Under the pieces are notes generated by a model. That model worked only from the letters and a program-made list of their open reading frames with translations, searched no databases and was not told where the DNA came from. From contig JAQOTA010000046.1 in NCBI GenBank assembly GCA_029532415.1, positions 496,001 through 560,000 on the forward strand: a DNA stretch of 64,000 nt, given 5' to 3'. This DNA is from Marasmius tenuissimus (taxonomy: Eukaryota; Basidiomycota; Agaricomycetes; Agaricales; Marasmiaceae). The position numbers and the translations under genes are program-made. How positions within the stretch are numbered: position 1 is the first letter of the stretch; each line of letters begins with the position of its first letter. This document shows, in pieces, positions 25,365 to 38,171 of the stretch.

Positions 25365-26005
25365 GTTGTTTTTCGGGGGTAATGTTCTCGTCGGTAGTTT
25401 TCTTATGTGGTATTAAGGTTCACGGAAGGTTGGAATCCCGTCACTCGGTCTTGTCCTCTGTCCGTATGCTTTCGAAGGGATTTAATTTAGCTGGTGGAGC
25501 ATATGATCTTAACGATCGTTCAATGTACGGTATCCCCGCTGTTTCAGTGAAAAATGTTCCGATTGCGTTTTATTGAGAGATATCCAAGAAATAACGTGTG
25601 GTAAGAATATCCATCCCGTCAGCCTCTTGGTATCAGTTGAAATCCACTCTCACATTCTTTGATCGTATGCATCATCAAAGGGTAAATCACTCGTGAGTGA
25701 GTTTCTTCAGTTGGGATTTGGGTTACGAGAAGATTACTCCCGAGCAGAGTGGCCATAGTGTCATATGTGTGCAAGCGGGAGCTAGTATTGATAGACAAGA
25801 CTAGGGCTTTGTCCCGATACCAATCCAACTAATGCTGTGAACCTCAAAATCCCGTTTTGCTAAGTACCTAACACCGGCAAGGGAAACTACAGCAGCTTTG
25901 TGAATGGTATAAAAGGTCTCACGAGGAAAGGTCTGGAAAGGTTTCGCAGATCAAACGTATCTTTATGTCCTGACTGACGTTGGTCCGAGCTCTTTCCCCC
26001 TCAAC
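25365..26005. other. Intergenic, shared with copy B
   Basis: 3-prime region of the tandem unit, matching 50690-51600 apart from a 366-nt insertion in copy B at 51027. No gene seen. Confidence 0.45.
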
Positions 26006-26109
26006 ATGTCAATCCAGGAAGAGATCTACGAAGTGGCTATTAGGACCATCTTGACAACCGGTTGCACCGTCGTCGATGGTGGTCCACCCTCGCCAGCGAC
26101 GACATGGAA
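26006..26109 (+). pseudogene. Orphan first exon of an unknown gene
   Basis: ATG at 26006 opens a 35-codon frame (MSIQEEIYEVAIRTIL ... PPSPATTWK) ending at a good donor, GTAATC. After an acceptor-like AAAG near 26240 a short block KALCEKDGTTW follows and then stops. In copy B the ATG is ACG and the Trp codon before the donor is a stop (TAG), so copy B is dead. Copy A may be a truncated remnant; family not recognised. Confidence 0.35.
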
Positions 26110-26545
26110 GTAATCTCTGATCTTATCTAGATCTTATCTTGTCTACGTTCCGGTCACATCTGCCCCTTGCGTTATCCTGCCACACCTCAACCTTCTTTCG
26201 CTCCAACATCATCCCCTTGACCACGATAACACAACAAAGCTCTTAAAGCCCTTTGCGAGAAGGATGGCACAACCTGGGTCCTGGGAGGATGAGATATATA
26301 ACGAGAAAAATTAGGAAGCGTTGAGCGAGGGGAAGGGATACGAGCGGTAGCAAATCCCCTTCAAACACCTCCAAGTTCATCTCAAACAGTGACACCTCCA
26401 AATCCACATCAAACATCTCTAAAGCCGCATCAAACACGTCTAAAGCCACCTGCTACGCTCCGAACACACCTCGCCCCCGTAAAATGTCCGAAACATTCAC
26501 CGAATAGGCGGAGCCGCCGTCTATGTTCATCAATTTTATTCTCCT

Positions 26546-28398
26546 TAACGGCACGTTAAAGCCTAGCGTTCTTCTCTCTTCTATTCCTTTCCCCTCTCTC
26601 TCGTCTTCTCATGCATACTAACCGTCTCCGTTCCCATCCTCGCGAACGACTCCGGCGCGATAATGGTGCTGGTCATGGCCATAACCAACACCAACACCAT
26701 ACTCTCCACCGAGACAAAGACTCTATGCTGGCCCTGCCTGATCTCCGACTTGACCCCGGGTCTCGAGAAAGCGTATCTGATGACTGCAAGAAATGCTTCG
26801 GCGATATTGTAGGCGGATGGAACGAAAGCCTTGAGGGCCTCACATGGATAGAAGGGTAAAAGTAGCGAAAGGTAGCAATGGAGATGGTGAATTTGCCCTG
26901 AATCCCGAACTGGAGAGGGGGGGGGGAGGTCCTTGACTTTGTCTTTGACGAAGGCGATGGCAAATGTGATGCAAGAGGTTGAACGGGGATAGTAGTCCGA
27001 ATGAGGGAGATCGTGGTTCTTCGCCATGTAACTCGTGTTGTGCAACGTCGGCGTTGGGTGAACGTGGAAGAAACTCGATCAGATGATCCGCCGCTGAAGA
27101 TATGGACGCTTGATCATACACCGGGTTTCAACTTGGGAAAAAGATAAAATTGGATTGGAACGAGAAACGAACGCAGAAAGAGCTCACCAAGCAATCCCGT
27201 CATTTCATGCTTGGTCTTTCCCTCCCCCGGCCCAGTGCCAACAGCCTCATTCTTCCGTTCCTGTTCCAGTCTTCTCTCCTCGAGTTCATCCAACCCTCCA
27301 ACACGGCTGAACATAATCTCCCCGACTGTTCTGTGTTGCCAGATCGCGTCTCCGACACAAACTCGGGAATGATCCAGACACTTGGCCACGAAAGAGCCGG
27401 ATAGAAATGAGTCTTCGAAGGTCGTATGTTGAGTACTGGAGACAAGTGCAACGGCGAATAAAGTTGAAGGGCGACGATGAAGTGTCGCTGATTTGGTGCA
27501 TACGTTTTCCTTCGTCCATAATGGTGATACCGCGATCGAATTGGGAGGGATGTGGCATTGTACAGAGACACGTTGGCAGCGAAGAAAAAACAAAACGGAG
27601 ATAACGATGCAAGAGGAAAAGGCAAACGAAACCCGTCAGGGAAAATAGCCAGAGGAAGAGCCAAACGAGACTCACTGATCTCAAATCTCGCACTCCCTAT
27701 CTCGCTCGCTCGCTCTCCGTCGTCTGGGTCGAAAAACCCATCCACCGCGTCCTGATTCCTTCTTCTCCCTCGTGTTCTACACTCCTATACGAGTGTCAAC
27801 ACGTAAGTGACTATGTCAGGTACACAGCTCATGATACTTGGAGTCGTGCTCAGGTCGGTCCGAGGGTTCATATTGAACAGTGAAAGGCCATTGCCGGTGT
27901 TTCTGGGACCACCATTACCGCCATTTTGGCTGTTATAGTCGCTTGTAAATGGCGGCTTAGCTGATTTCGTGGTGTCACGGTCGCTTGTAGTTAAAGGCGT
28001 TACCGTCGGCAATGCTGTAGTCATTGGCTGAACAACAAGGTGTCGTTTCCGAGCCTACGAAACAGAATACGGATAAGCACAGGAAGCCGAAGATAGATAG
28101 TAAGAATACAAGGTGAAAAGCTGGAAAGTACCTGTTGTAAGCCCACTCTCGACTCCCTAATATCCGCTGACTATCAACCCTTCATCTGCTTTGTTATCCT
28201 CAGCTCCAAGCCCTACTCAGGTACTTCGAGATACTTGCTTTGAAGTGTTTTCAATGTAAAAGCAATGTTGGTAACGAGGAAAAAGTGCGAGAAAGGCAAA
28301 GAGAACATTCGACCTGCTTGCTCCTCGTCGTCATTGTACAGGAAACAACTCGCATCGGCTTGATCGGAAGCGAGTCACGTGGGAGAATTATTCATTTA
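26546..28398. other. Stretch with protein-like minus-strand frames, gene not resolved
   Basis: The minus strand carries suggestive pieces: 26581-26830 (AYNIAEAFLAVIRYAF, VESMVLVLVMAMTSTIIAP), possibly the end of a membrane protein, and 27785-28024, a Ser/Thr/Pro-rich frame starting MTTALPTVTPLTTSD. I cannot join them by splice sites in a consistent frame. A run of ten G occurs near 26920. I report this as a possible minus-strand gene of unknown structure. Confidence 0.25.
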
Positions 28399-28554
28399 CT
28401 GACCTATTTGAATTTCAATCAATTCGGATGGCACGTGACTTTCCCACGGAGATTTTCTTCGCCAAAAAATCCTATAAATCGAGAAAAAATTAATGGCGGG
28501 GTTTCCCAAAAGTGGGTGTGACGTGTGACATCCGAATTGATTGAAATAGGTCAG
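28399..28554. mobile_element. MITE with Tc1/mariner-like ends, copy 1 (156 bp)
   Basis: The ends are inverted repeats beginning CTGACCTATTT and extending over CAATCAATTCGGATG and GTGAC. The element is flanked on both sides by TA (28397-28398 and 28555-28556), the target duplication of Tc1/mariner elements. There is no coding capacity. A longer relative lies at 60401-60790. Confidence 0.85.
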
Positions 28555-28556
28555 TA

Positions 28557-29935
28557 TTTCCGTATTTCCGCCGATGACGCAGTCAAAATCCAAGAAGATA
28601 AAATTCATTCCTCTTGACCGCCATGCAACCACCATAGTTGTGATTTCGTGGAACACAACAAATTTAAGTCACATAAGCGCGTGTTGATTTGACGACGTCC
28701 CCGTCAAAACACTTGCGACACATGGTGCTCTGTTCTTGATGAAAGGAAAGCGGTGAGGGAGTTCCGAGTGGACATCATTCGGTAAGGCCCTTGAACGCCG
28801 CATCAAGTCTATGTGGACCACTGCGAGCCTCTACTCTTCTAGAAGAGAAGAGGAAGGAATGGAGCATATCACTCAAGGGGGTGGCAAGAATGAAATTTCC
28901 GGCCCGAGGTAGGGAGGGGCCGAAGGCCCTCAAAAATTTTTTGTACCTACCAAAATTTTGGGCTCCGAGGGGTCCTGGAGGCCTATCAGGGATACTATGA
29001 TGGGCATTATACTATGTTGAGCACACACCGGACATGTACCTCGCGTGTGCTGTAGCCAGAAATCAACCATCAACACCCAATGTTTCCATGAAATGAGAGG
29101 CTAAGTGGAATTAATGATTATCTGGCACATGAAACATGTGCAGTTACTATATATAGCAGGAGGGGGGAGGGGACCTGGGCTTGAAAAAAATTCGACCTCG
29201 TACGCTTAATAAGAAATTGACACCCCCTTGGCGCCAGTTCTTCTAACTCGGTGGTTGGATTATGTGAGCGTTGACGTTCGTTGACCCTTGTGGTACCACG
29301 CCTAACTGGGCAAATCCTACTGGTATACTCACGTATTTGCATCTTTCCGCTTCACAAATCTCCATGGGCATCACAACCTTTTGAGGGCTGGTGGAAAGTG
29401 AATGAAAGCAATGCGTGACGCTAGGTCCATATTAGAAGTTGTTGACCATCTCTGATTTACTTCATTCAGGCATCGGGTTTCAAGGCTCGAGTCGGGATGG
29501 TGTACCTTATGGTCTATATATATGTAGTCTTCAACCATCATTGCACATTGATTCATAGTGAATAACCCATTTGTCTAGAACGAATTTTTTGGTATAGCGG
29601 CTCCCGAACCAAATTGAAAGAGTCCAACGATATCATAACAGCTGATCTTGAGGATTCGCGGTTGGGTACTTTGTATGAGCTCAACAACTTGGCGACTTCG
29701 CCCCACTCCTTTTCCAGGTCTCTTTTGCTATATATACACTATGTAGCAAACGTCTCTTATGAGTCGTGTGTTTGACATTTGCAGGCTAGACTCACTTAGT
29801 AAGTATACTCTCGCTTCCGAATCCCATCTACTCCTTTCGGTAGTGCGAAGGCGTAGAGGATAAAACGCAAACTATCTTAGCTCGGAGAACATTCATCTTT
29901 ACCCGCCGTGTACTTGGTGACCATTCTACCGCACG
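28557..29935. other. Intergenic with G/C-rich low-complexity patch
   Basis: 28905-28985 contains G-rich and A/T homopolymer patches (CAAAAATTTTTTG, CCAAAATTTTGGG) and 29155-29175 a G-run. Similar G-rich patches occur at 34.57 and 35.0 kb. No gene seen. Confidence 0.4.
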
Positions 29936-30606
29936 ATGTTCTCAAGAAACTTCGTCACCCTGATTTTGACCCTTTCCCTCCACAATGCTATCGTCGTCGT
30001 GGGTGCCTCCGCCACCGAAGTTTTTACCGGGACTGGTGAGTGATCTTCTGTGCCCAGCTAGCCAGACCGCTAATTACAACCTGCTATGTCATTCTTCAGC
30101 CTCTTTTAACACCTGGGACATAGGCGCGTGTGGTGTGCGTAGTGATCCGTCGGACCGGGTCGTTGCGGTTTCTTCACAGCGGTTTTCGTATGTTTACTTA
30201 CCTATCACGTCCCACTTCCCCTTTTATCCTCCGCTCTGCCCGCCGACCTTCTGATCGTGATTGACGCATGATGTTTGCATTTATTATAGTAATGCCTTAT
30301 GTGGACAAAGAATCCATATAACTTGTAAGGTCCCATTTTGATTCACTCCTCTACCGGGACCTGACAATTCATTCTTGACGCTGCTTCCTTCAGCTACGAG
30401 AACAGGCAGGAGCGTGGATGTGACCGTCGTAGACTCCTGTCCTACGTGCGGTGATGCTAATGACCTCGATTTGACTACGGGGTGCGTGCTCATCTCCCTG
30501 ATCTGATTGTATTCGTATATTTGATTGACCTGGCTATTCCAGTGCTTTCACTGCAATTGATTCCCTTGACGCAGGCCAGACTCCTATCACTTGGTCGTTC
30601 ATTTGA
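29936..30606 (+). CDS. Secreted expansin-like (RlpA-like double-psi beta-barrel) protein
   Basis: Five exons join in frame to 124 residues: 29936-30035, 30100-30187, 30290-30324, 30394-30481 and 30543-30606. A signal peptide (MFSRNFVTLILTLS ... VVVGASA) is followed by a compact double-psi beta-barrel. The family landmarks are present: IGACGV near the start, RVVAVSSQRF and NALCGQRIHIT in the middle, then VDVTVVDSCPTCGDANDLDL and, at the end, TPITWSF. In basidiomycetes such proteins are small secreted expansin/barwin relatives linked to cell-wall loosening or development. They usually lack hydrolase activity, and the conserved Asp of VVDSC is the usual functional residue. Four of its five exons are under 101 nt. 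A truncated copy of the last two exons lies at 45574-45786. Confidence 0.88.
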
Positions 30607-31172
30607 AGTCTTGGTATGATTGTGTCAATATCCGTGAAGGTTATGCAATGTAGATACACTGAGGGAACCGATACTCGAGCATTTTTGCTATACGTCTGAT
30701 CGTTGGGCCTCAAAGTGTCGAGTGATTTCCTAGTAAGTGAATTGGCTCCTCTTGGAATTTTGTTTTAGAATAGGTATGTTATCGTGCTAGCTTTGATCGA
30801 AATATGTGTAGGGGAAACGCCCAGATTGACAAGGAGATCAAGATGTAGTTGTAGTGGATTAGAATCCTGAAAATCATTGTACCGAACGATGTGTGGCAAC
30901 GAGAGCTACCGTCATACAGAGATGACGGATGGATGATGGGTAGAATGACTGGTTGAGCAGAAAGAAAAAGCAGACTTGAGCCAATCACGGACACCAGAAT
31001 TCGTCCGAAATAAGTACGAGACAGAGACCTGCAACGGCGCACATAGGCAATGAAAGACGAGAGCTCTAGATATATGAAGGAAATGATATGGGAGGAAGAC
31101 GAAACGGTACTGCGGATCATAAGGTGACGGAAAAGACGACGTTCTCGATCCACGACTATGAGCTGCACCGTC
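30607..31172. repeat. Dispersed repeat downstream of the expansin-like gene
   Basis: Together with the last two exons of that gene, 30362-31172 matches 45547-46300. It includes the minus-strand fragment related to KRSRFTYEEITRH seen near 19.6, 45.9 and 46.7 kb. No intact gene. Confidence 0.7.
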
Positions 31173-34100
31173 GTAAAGGTAAATATTGAGAGAATAGGTT
31201 GCGCGACGAGTCAACGCTACCGCAAATTTAAGGATGCAGCAGGCCACTGGCGTAGACCGGCGCTACTGAACCAAGAAAGGGATGATCTGGGAGGTAAGAT
31301 TTGCAAGGAAAAGGACAGTCCCATGAATCAAAGCGAGACAGAGGCAGTGACGGCGGGGAAAGGTATTGAAAAAACACAACGGATAACACGTGGAGGTAGG
31401 TGTGCCAGAGTCGACAGCGATATGGAGAAACAGATATAAGGGGCCGAAAATGGAGAGAATGCAAAGGGGAAGACCCATTCCACTCGTGCCCGTACCAACC
31501 AAGAAAAGATCAAAGGATGGGCAGAAAACCGAGGCTGTTACGCGAGCAGCGGGTTCATGTGAAACTTTAGGCTAGGCTGGCGTAGGTCGCTTTGGAATAC
31601 GGAAAGAAAGGCCGAGAACAGCGAAGGTGAATGCTTGGGGCGGGGTGGTAACACCGACCACTTGCTAGACCGTTGGTGCAGCCCAAAAGGAGGAGCAAAG
31701 ACAGCGACACGGGTCGGTCAGATATGACCTGGAGGCAATGAAGGGAGCAATGAAAGCGAAGGCAACGGCTAACGTTGTAAAAGAGAGGTGGTAGGGCGAA
31801 GGCACAAAGCAAGGTCAAGAAATCACGAGCGAATGACGAAGTAACAAAGTCGAAATCATAAGGATTGAAAAAGGGTTGAAGGAATGTTGTATGCATGACA
31901 AAGGCAGAGTCCAATTTGGACCTATGCAGCCGCCACCGCTGCTGCAAAGACCAAAAGTAGAGCACCACTCAGCTAAGGGCTGCCATCGTTCGCTTCAGGT
32001 GGAAAGAGAGATGTGAGCTGCCTGGGAAACCGTTGGTCTCGCAATGCGTAATGGTGACTTGGGAGAAAAGAACACCAGTCAACGGAAGACAGAGTCAAGA
32101 GACCCACGAAAGAAACCCGGGAGGCAATCAGAATCAAAAGGGTCGAGTATGTTTGAATATGCGTCATCTCAAGGGAACGCGTCTGTGAAAAGTAAGAAAA
32201 AGGGACCAATACTCGAAATGTTGGCAGGTTGAATCCATGTTCGTGTCTTCTAGTGGTAACCATTGGGTTTACGACCTCGGATGTGTACTACTGTGACGCA
32301 ACAGGAAGGAGATTAGCACGATTACAAGGAAGAGACAGAAATCGAAGATGGGTATTCGAATCGAAGGATGAGCACTTTAGTACGCACCAACGACCAGTAC
32401 TATAGCGTCCCAACGCCACCCATCCAACCGCTCGACGTTCCCATGTCTATGCGCCAGACCCAGTATAGATTCTAACGAGTAATTCTAGCGTCAGAAACGA
32501 GCATCGAGGGTGTTCTTAATCCGAATCGCCAAAAAAATCGGGCAGAAGGAAGGGAGAAAAAGCAGGTCACGAAGATGGAAGCGAAAAGAGAAGAGGATGC
32601 TGACTCCAACCGAAGTTCCCGATAGTTGGCCGGCCGGCCGGAATGGCTTGAGGACCGGTCAACTACTTGATGTTCCTTCGCGATTCCTACTCGTTCCTTC
32701 CAAGTCCAAAAATGTGAGTTTTAAGAATGTTAGCTAGCACGACACAGCGCAGAGTACTCAATCCCAAGTCCGGAGCGTGGGTGTTTGTAGTACAGATGAC
32801 CGTTGATTGGTAACTCTATTCTACCTTCACCAGGATCTAAACTGCAGCTGGCTTTTGGAGTTCATGCCTGTTTGACGGTCATGTTGGCATTTGGCCTCTG
32901 GGTAGGATCTAGAGTTGACCATATCATCAAATCCCGCATATGCCTTTCGCGGCGGATGGGTTGCTTTTAGGGCTTTTAATCCAGTCTTCCCGCTCTACTG
33001 TGGGTAGCATCGGAGAGGACAAAGTTCCAGGCGCGTGCAACAAAGCCGATTCTGATATTCTAAAACTTGATTTTGCTCACAGGCGATGCAAATGAAATCT
33101 TCTCTTCATCTCCTTTGCTCAACGAATCGGAACTAGGCTTGTCTCGCCCACGCGGTTGATTGCGGCATCTAGAAGAGAATCTGCAGGACTGTTCGAGGGA
33201 TCAGCTTCGCGCCAAATCAATGAGGGCTTTGGACACAAACCGACGAGAAGAACCGTCAATTTATCCGCAGGTGAGATAAAATACCCACAGATCATCTCAG
33301 CCTTCGGATACATTGTCAAAGCTTGCTTCAGTCTTTATTACAAACCTTTGCCCTTTTCGTTCTCTCTCCGACGAGCACACCGCTGAGGTATCTGTCACGT
33401 ACAAGAGGGCAATTAGAGACGGGCTCGGGAGAGAGGGATCTCACGTGGGTGGGTCAAGATCCCACCAATGTCTTTCCCCAACTCGGGCCGGTGCGAGACG
33501 TATCTGATCTGGTCTTATGAATGGCTCGGCTGAGTGTAGGTAATACCATTCTCCCTACTCTAATGCTGATTTCTCATTAATTTGCCATGACAATTTGCTG
33601 AATCGTATCGTTCAAACCCGAATCTTCTAGGCTCTAGCTTCCCTACCAAAGTCTTGCATGCCATTTGATTTAGTACTCCCTCAATGTCCGCTGCAACACC
33701 TCGTCTTTTGGCGATACCCACCAGCTCTCTTCACGTTCGTTGAGTATTCGATCTTGGCCGCCATCGTTCCGTGTCCGACCGAACGGAGCGTTACCGCGCT
33801 CAGGCCCTCCTGGCCCTTTCTTCACCGAATTAATTCTATCGACCACTCGACGCCGTTGTGGTACTCGAAATACCGCTGTCCATACCCCACAGCGCACCTT
33901 CTTTTCTCATTCTGAACCATCGGCAGCTGTTGTCTCGCTTATTCGACTGGTCAAATCAGGGACGAAAGCTAAAACCTTCCCTCCGAGTCACTGGAAGGAG
34001 AGGGATTTGATGATATTGGGGATCCGGGGATCAGCTCTTGTCACAGCGCTGATCTTTGATAGTTTAGAGTCGCACTCGGGATTACCTTGGTTCCTGTTGT

Positions 34101-36099
34101 CTCCGATTTTTGAGGAATAGACACTCTGGGGCTCTCTCCGTGTGTTCAACACCTGATCATGAGCTTCGGTCAGAAGTCTGAACGGTTGTCTGTGAATAAT
34201 TTCTTCTAATTGGAGCTGGCTGAAGGTGTCTTACACTGCTGTTCTGCGCAGGGAGCCAATTAGTCGTGGTATACTCTCGAAGCCATAGCTACCCGTTCTC
34301 TCTCGGGTAACGTTTGGTTTTACCATTCGGAGCTGTTATCCCCCTAATGCTAACATCTCGCCCCATCACAGAGATCACGAAATATAATTTTTGGGGGGTT
34401 TTTCGTACACTCCAGCTTGCTTGGACATCAGAAGCCTTAACCTCCTCGTTTTGCATGATGACTCCCACCACAGAACGCTTTCGATCACCGTTCCCTCTCG
34501 GGCATTTTCTCGAGTTCCGCCAACTCACTTTTTTCCTAGGGTATCAAGGGGTGTCACCCGGGCATCTCGGTCATATGGGGTAGGGGGGGGGAGGGGGGGT
34601 CCCCGAGCCCTTAGGGTCAAAAAGTGGCCCCCCCTTGAGTGGACCTTGGGGGTCTAGAGAGCCCTTACAAGACATTTTGACGTTCATTTAGGGTGCTCGG
34701 GGGCTAGAGGATGAAGTAGATGGCCAACACGGCCCAAACTTGTTTGTTTTTTGTCCCAAAATCCGGCGTGAACTGTACAGGTCGCCAAAATTGGAAGGTC
34801 CCTGGAGTCTGGAGTCCGGGTTTTGGTCCTTCCTATCAGACACATAACTTCAAGCAAACCATCGAGTCCTACCGTATTCAGAGGCTCTCAATACTTCCTA
34901 AGTAATATCAGTCCCAACTTAGACTGGTAAATACATTGTCGGGACGTGTTTGATAGGTGGGATGGGCATGTGACTGTGAAAAACACCTTCCCAAAATGGT
35001 AGGAGGGAGGGGGGGGGGGTCCCAAAGGGCCTTAAGATCATATGGGAAGATCATATATAAAATTTTTCTTGGTGACACCCCTTGTAGGGTATGAGGGTAC
35101 TCAACTTCGTCTGTGTGCTGCCCTCCCCACCCCTTTTGATTTTGGTCGCATAGATGGAACTGTCGAGGCGGTCAATCCTCCATGAGTATGCTCTCAATTT
35201 ATCCGCCCGCTCCCATTGATCGCTCCATGCCCTCGAGGTACTGGAGGATACATCATCGTTAGCATTCGCTGGTCTCTTTGACGCGATAATACTCGTTTGT
35301 CAGCCCCAAACCTCCCAATGTTACCCATTCTCATCCACGAATGGCGCAATGGCAAGCCGTTTTGAGACGTTTGTGCCTAATTGGCGTTATCGTGCGCCTT
35401 CGGCATCTGGCTACCTTCGGACACCTTGAAATCAGAGATTGGAGTATATCCGCTGCTTTTAATCGCCTCACCATTGACTCCTTGTAGGAATATCAACGGT
35501 ACTAGAAGGAGATGTATTTGGTGTGGTTATCGGTGATCTCGGGGTCGGCGGGGGGAAGCTCACAATTTCGTGTTTTCGGTGGCGTCTACACGTTTCTAAA
35601 CGTAGTGGAGAGTTATGTTCATTCTGTAGCTCTATAGCTGTGGATTTTGACAGTGCATGAGCCTCAGTCAGGTTCCCGGGTTATGGATGCATTGTTGTGG
35701 GTACCTTCAACTTGTACGCCTTGTACTGCATTACGTGTTTTTGTCCCCAAGGGAATTCAGATACTCGTGGATGACCTCATGAGCTACCTCCGAAGTTTTA
35801 ACAGCTCAGAGCTCGACCACTATGTGCTCTTTAGTTCTCATGGACAGGTGTCCTCTGTACGTACGGCAACACCTTCAATATGTTTACTCTAAAATATAAA
35901 TACACAAACTATTCCTGATGCAGCGACTATCTCCATGCCTTGTTTACACTATCGGTCTTGCGAGTCATTTGTGAGCTGAATGAAAGATTGAAATAACAAT
36001 TGTGTACAACAGAATCCGAGCTTACCGCGTTGCACGCGAAGCAATAAAATTGAATCTTGTAAGAACGTGCTTTGTGGATCCATTCGCGTTCCCACTCTC
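31173..36099. other. Gene-poor stretch with G-rich low-complexity patches
   Basis: Many short frames appear on both strands (the largest plus 33740-34120 and minus 31567-31968), none with a family motif, good codon pattern or splice chain. G-rich patches at 34577-34602 and 35000-35022 (runs of nine or more G) could form quadruplexes, and each is followed by a CCC-rich, AAAA-containing sequence. I see no gene I can support. Confidence 0.35.
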
Positions 36100-36473
36100 C
36101 TACTCCGCTTTGGGTCCCTTTTCTGTCTGATTTGGCACAGTTCTGAGCTTATCCGTTGGCTGGGAGCTAGATAAAGCTGGTGAGATTATCGGTAGAGATG
36201 AGCAGAATACCCGCTTACCGCTTAGATGGGGTATCCGAGCGACGAGCCTCGTCGTCCATGCGCTGGCTGATCCTATGGCATCCTGTTCCGTCGTCTGAGC
36301 TCCCCTCCGTGGGCTGGAAGCTACAGTTGCCTTTCCTGTTGTTTGGGGTCTGGCAAGGAGGTTTCAGACGATGAAAATAAACGAGGAGATTTATGCTTAC
36401 CGTGTCAGACGTGTAGGAGTCTCAGTCAAAGTTGGAGGTCGCCGTTTCATTCGGCACGAGAACTTCCCGGGAG
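36100..36473 (-). CDS. Unknown gene X1, 3-prime exons (paralogue of X2)
   Basis: Three exons join in one frame: 36473-36401 (PTLTETPTRLT), 36335-36219 (CSFQPTEGSSDDG) and 36166-36100, ending RTVPNQTEKGPKAE and a TAG stop. Introns of 65 and 52 nt have clean GTAAGC donors, both in phase 2. The same exon order and phases occur in X2 at 38172, and the residues after the last intron (RSQP) are identical. The protein part is low-complexity, basic and Ser/Thr/Pro-rich, with no recognised domain. Upstream homology with X2 continues to about 36730 but the 5-prime exons are not resolved. It could instead be a spliced non-coding RNA or decaying copy. Confidence 0.4.
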
Positions 36474-37360
36474 CTGATACTGAAGGGATAACGCGAAGAG
36501 ACAGATGGGACTCAAATTTACCGTTGAGCAGGAACGGATATCCCCCTTGTTGATTCCGCTAGACGTATGGGGTACTGACCTATGGAAGGCCGGACAGTCG
36601 CGCTTTTCAGGTATCAATCCTCAATCACCTTCATCAACTCTGCCCTCCAGGACCCCGAAAACTGCTCACAACTATGATTAGATGCAAGGGTTGAGACTGT
36701 TTTCAAGAGCACAAATAAGTATCATAATATTGTACTGAGTTGTATTGGTGTTAAGGATGTCACAAGCAAGAGTTGTGGCTCCTCAGAATCTCAACTGGAT
36801 GAGGCCAACTCCCAGACTTGGTTACTCGAAAGTTCGGGGGTGCGAGAAAACTGTAGGTCGGGGTAAAGGCCATGGCCTGCACCCGCCTTCACCTGGCCTG
36901 TAGGACACGTCCAACCTGCTGTCGACGACTCCCTCGTATACATGTATTGAGTTATGGTATCCTACCTCGACTAAGGCTATCTATTCTATCAATTAACCAT
37001 CAGATACTAATTGTTTCAACGAAATCCCTTATGCCTTTGCCATGTTCCCACGTTTCCACAATCTAGCCTCAAGACGAATCTTCCTCTTCGTGCTCACTCA
37101 TGTAGATGTAAGGCCAAAGAAGGTACTAATGCGTGATATTAGGTTTCCCATAGTACTCCCAGATGAAAACAACAAGCCTATCAGACCATATGTCTAACAC
37201 ACTCTCGTGTAAAATGTAAGTGACATCCATGTGATGTGATTTTCTATCCGTCCGCCCGCTCGTTTAAGATTAAGATTGATATGTTATGAGCCATTGAGCT
37301 ACACGACTGATATTGGCACAAATAGCCTTCAATTTAGCTACATTCGACCAGATCCCGCCG
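36474..37360. other. Upstream region of X1
   Basis: 36.5-36.73 kb is related to 38.6-38.9 kb and probably contains unresolved 5-prime exons of X1. Beyond it nothing is recognisable. Confidence 0.3.
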
Positions 37361-37364
37361 TCTG

Positions 37365-37620
37365 GTTGCCTTCAATTCACTAAATCTGGCCTTCATTTGG
37401 CCTGTTCCTGGCCTTCATTCTCCTAATCTAGCTTTCAATCTGGCCGTCACTTGTGCAAATCTGACCTTCAATTGGCCTTCATCTAGCCTTCACATCTGTG
37501 CATCCAACCTGGAGTCGTCCTTCATCTTCACGAATCCAACCTTCACCTGGCCTGCAGTGCACAGCCACATGGCCTGCACTTCCGCACTTCCAACCATCAC
37601 CTGGCCTTCATACTGTACCA
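37365..37620. repeat. Degenerate tandem repeat of a TGGCCTTCA unit
   Basis: TGGCCTTCA, or close variants such as TGACCTTCA, TAGCCTTCA and TGGCCTGCA, recurs about a dozen times at 15-35 nt spacing, each often followed by ATTT/ACTT and CAAATCT or CTAATCT. This is an old minisatellite-like array on the plus strand. Confidence 0.65.
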
Positions 37621-38171
37621 TTTCGAGTTGTTCGTCAGGTCACGCATCACAGTGGACCTACTTTTGCTGAAATGTCACGCCCTGTCACGCGTCCCGAAAA
37701 CGGTGAAATTCACAAAAAAATTTCGGTCGGTCACACCTGGGAGGGTAACTTTTACTCTGTACTCTTTCGCTATGCACCAGTGCCCAACGGCTGGCCGGTT
37801 ATCTTGGTCAGTGTTGGCTTTCAGCGTTTATCTTCAACTGGTGTCCCAGATGTGCCTCACCGAGACTAATAGCGGTGATTTCTCGCTGGTAGGTGTGCCC
37901 ACCAAGCCATGAACATCGGAATCCTGCCCTCATAGTTGAATCATAAATTAATTGACGACTCTATTAAGATTCAGTTTGAAGATCAGATACTACTAGTCAT
38001 GGAAGCTCAAAGCTCAAGGCTTTGGCTTGAACGCGATGGCTCAGCGCTCAGCGCTCAGCACCCAGCAGATTGTGGTCTCTGGGGTCCTGGTCTTTAAAAT
38101 CATTCATATTAGGAAGGAGGACCGAGGGTATCAGTAGCCATCACTGATGGGAAAGCGCGACCGTCAGGCTA
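37621..38171. other. Intergenic, no gene seen
   Basis: The short plus frame 37628-37912 lacks motifs. A small GCTCAGC repeat occurs near 38040 (GCTCAGCGCTCAGCGCTCAG). Confidence 0.35.

Larger units (their letters stand above)
19238..26545. repeat. Segmental duplication, copy A (7.3 kb)
   Basis: From GGCCATCCCTCGCACTCC at 19238 to CAATTTTATT near 26540 this block is closely similar to 46307-52185. Order is shared: membrane protein gene, decayed block, membrane protein gene, a short exon-like block and the same right edge. Copy A is longer mainly because it holds a tandem pair (22420 and 24430) where copy B holds one gene. Confidence 0.85.

Noticed and set aside
27200..27745. 181-codon minus-strand frame near 27.5 kb
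   Set aside because: Competing frames overlap over the whole length, pyrimidine-rich tracts suggest intron or UTR, and no motif was recognised.
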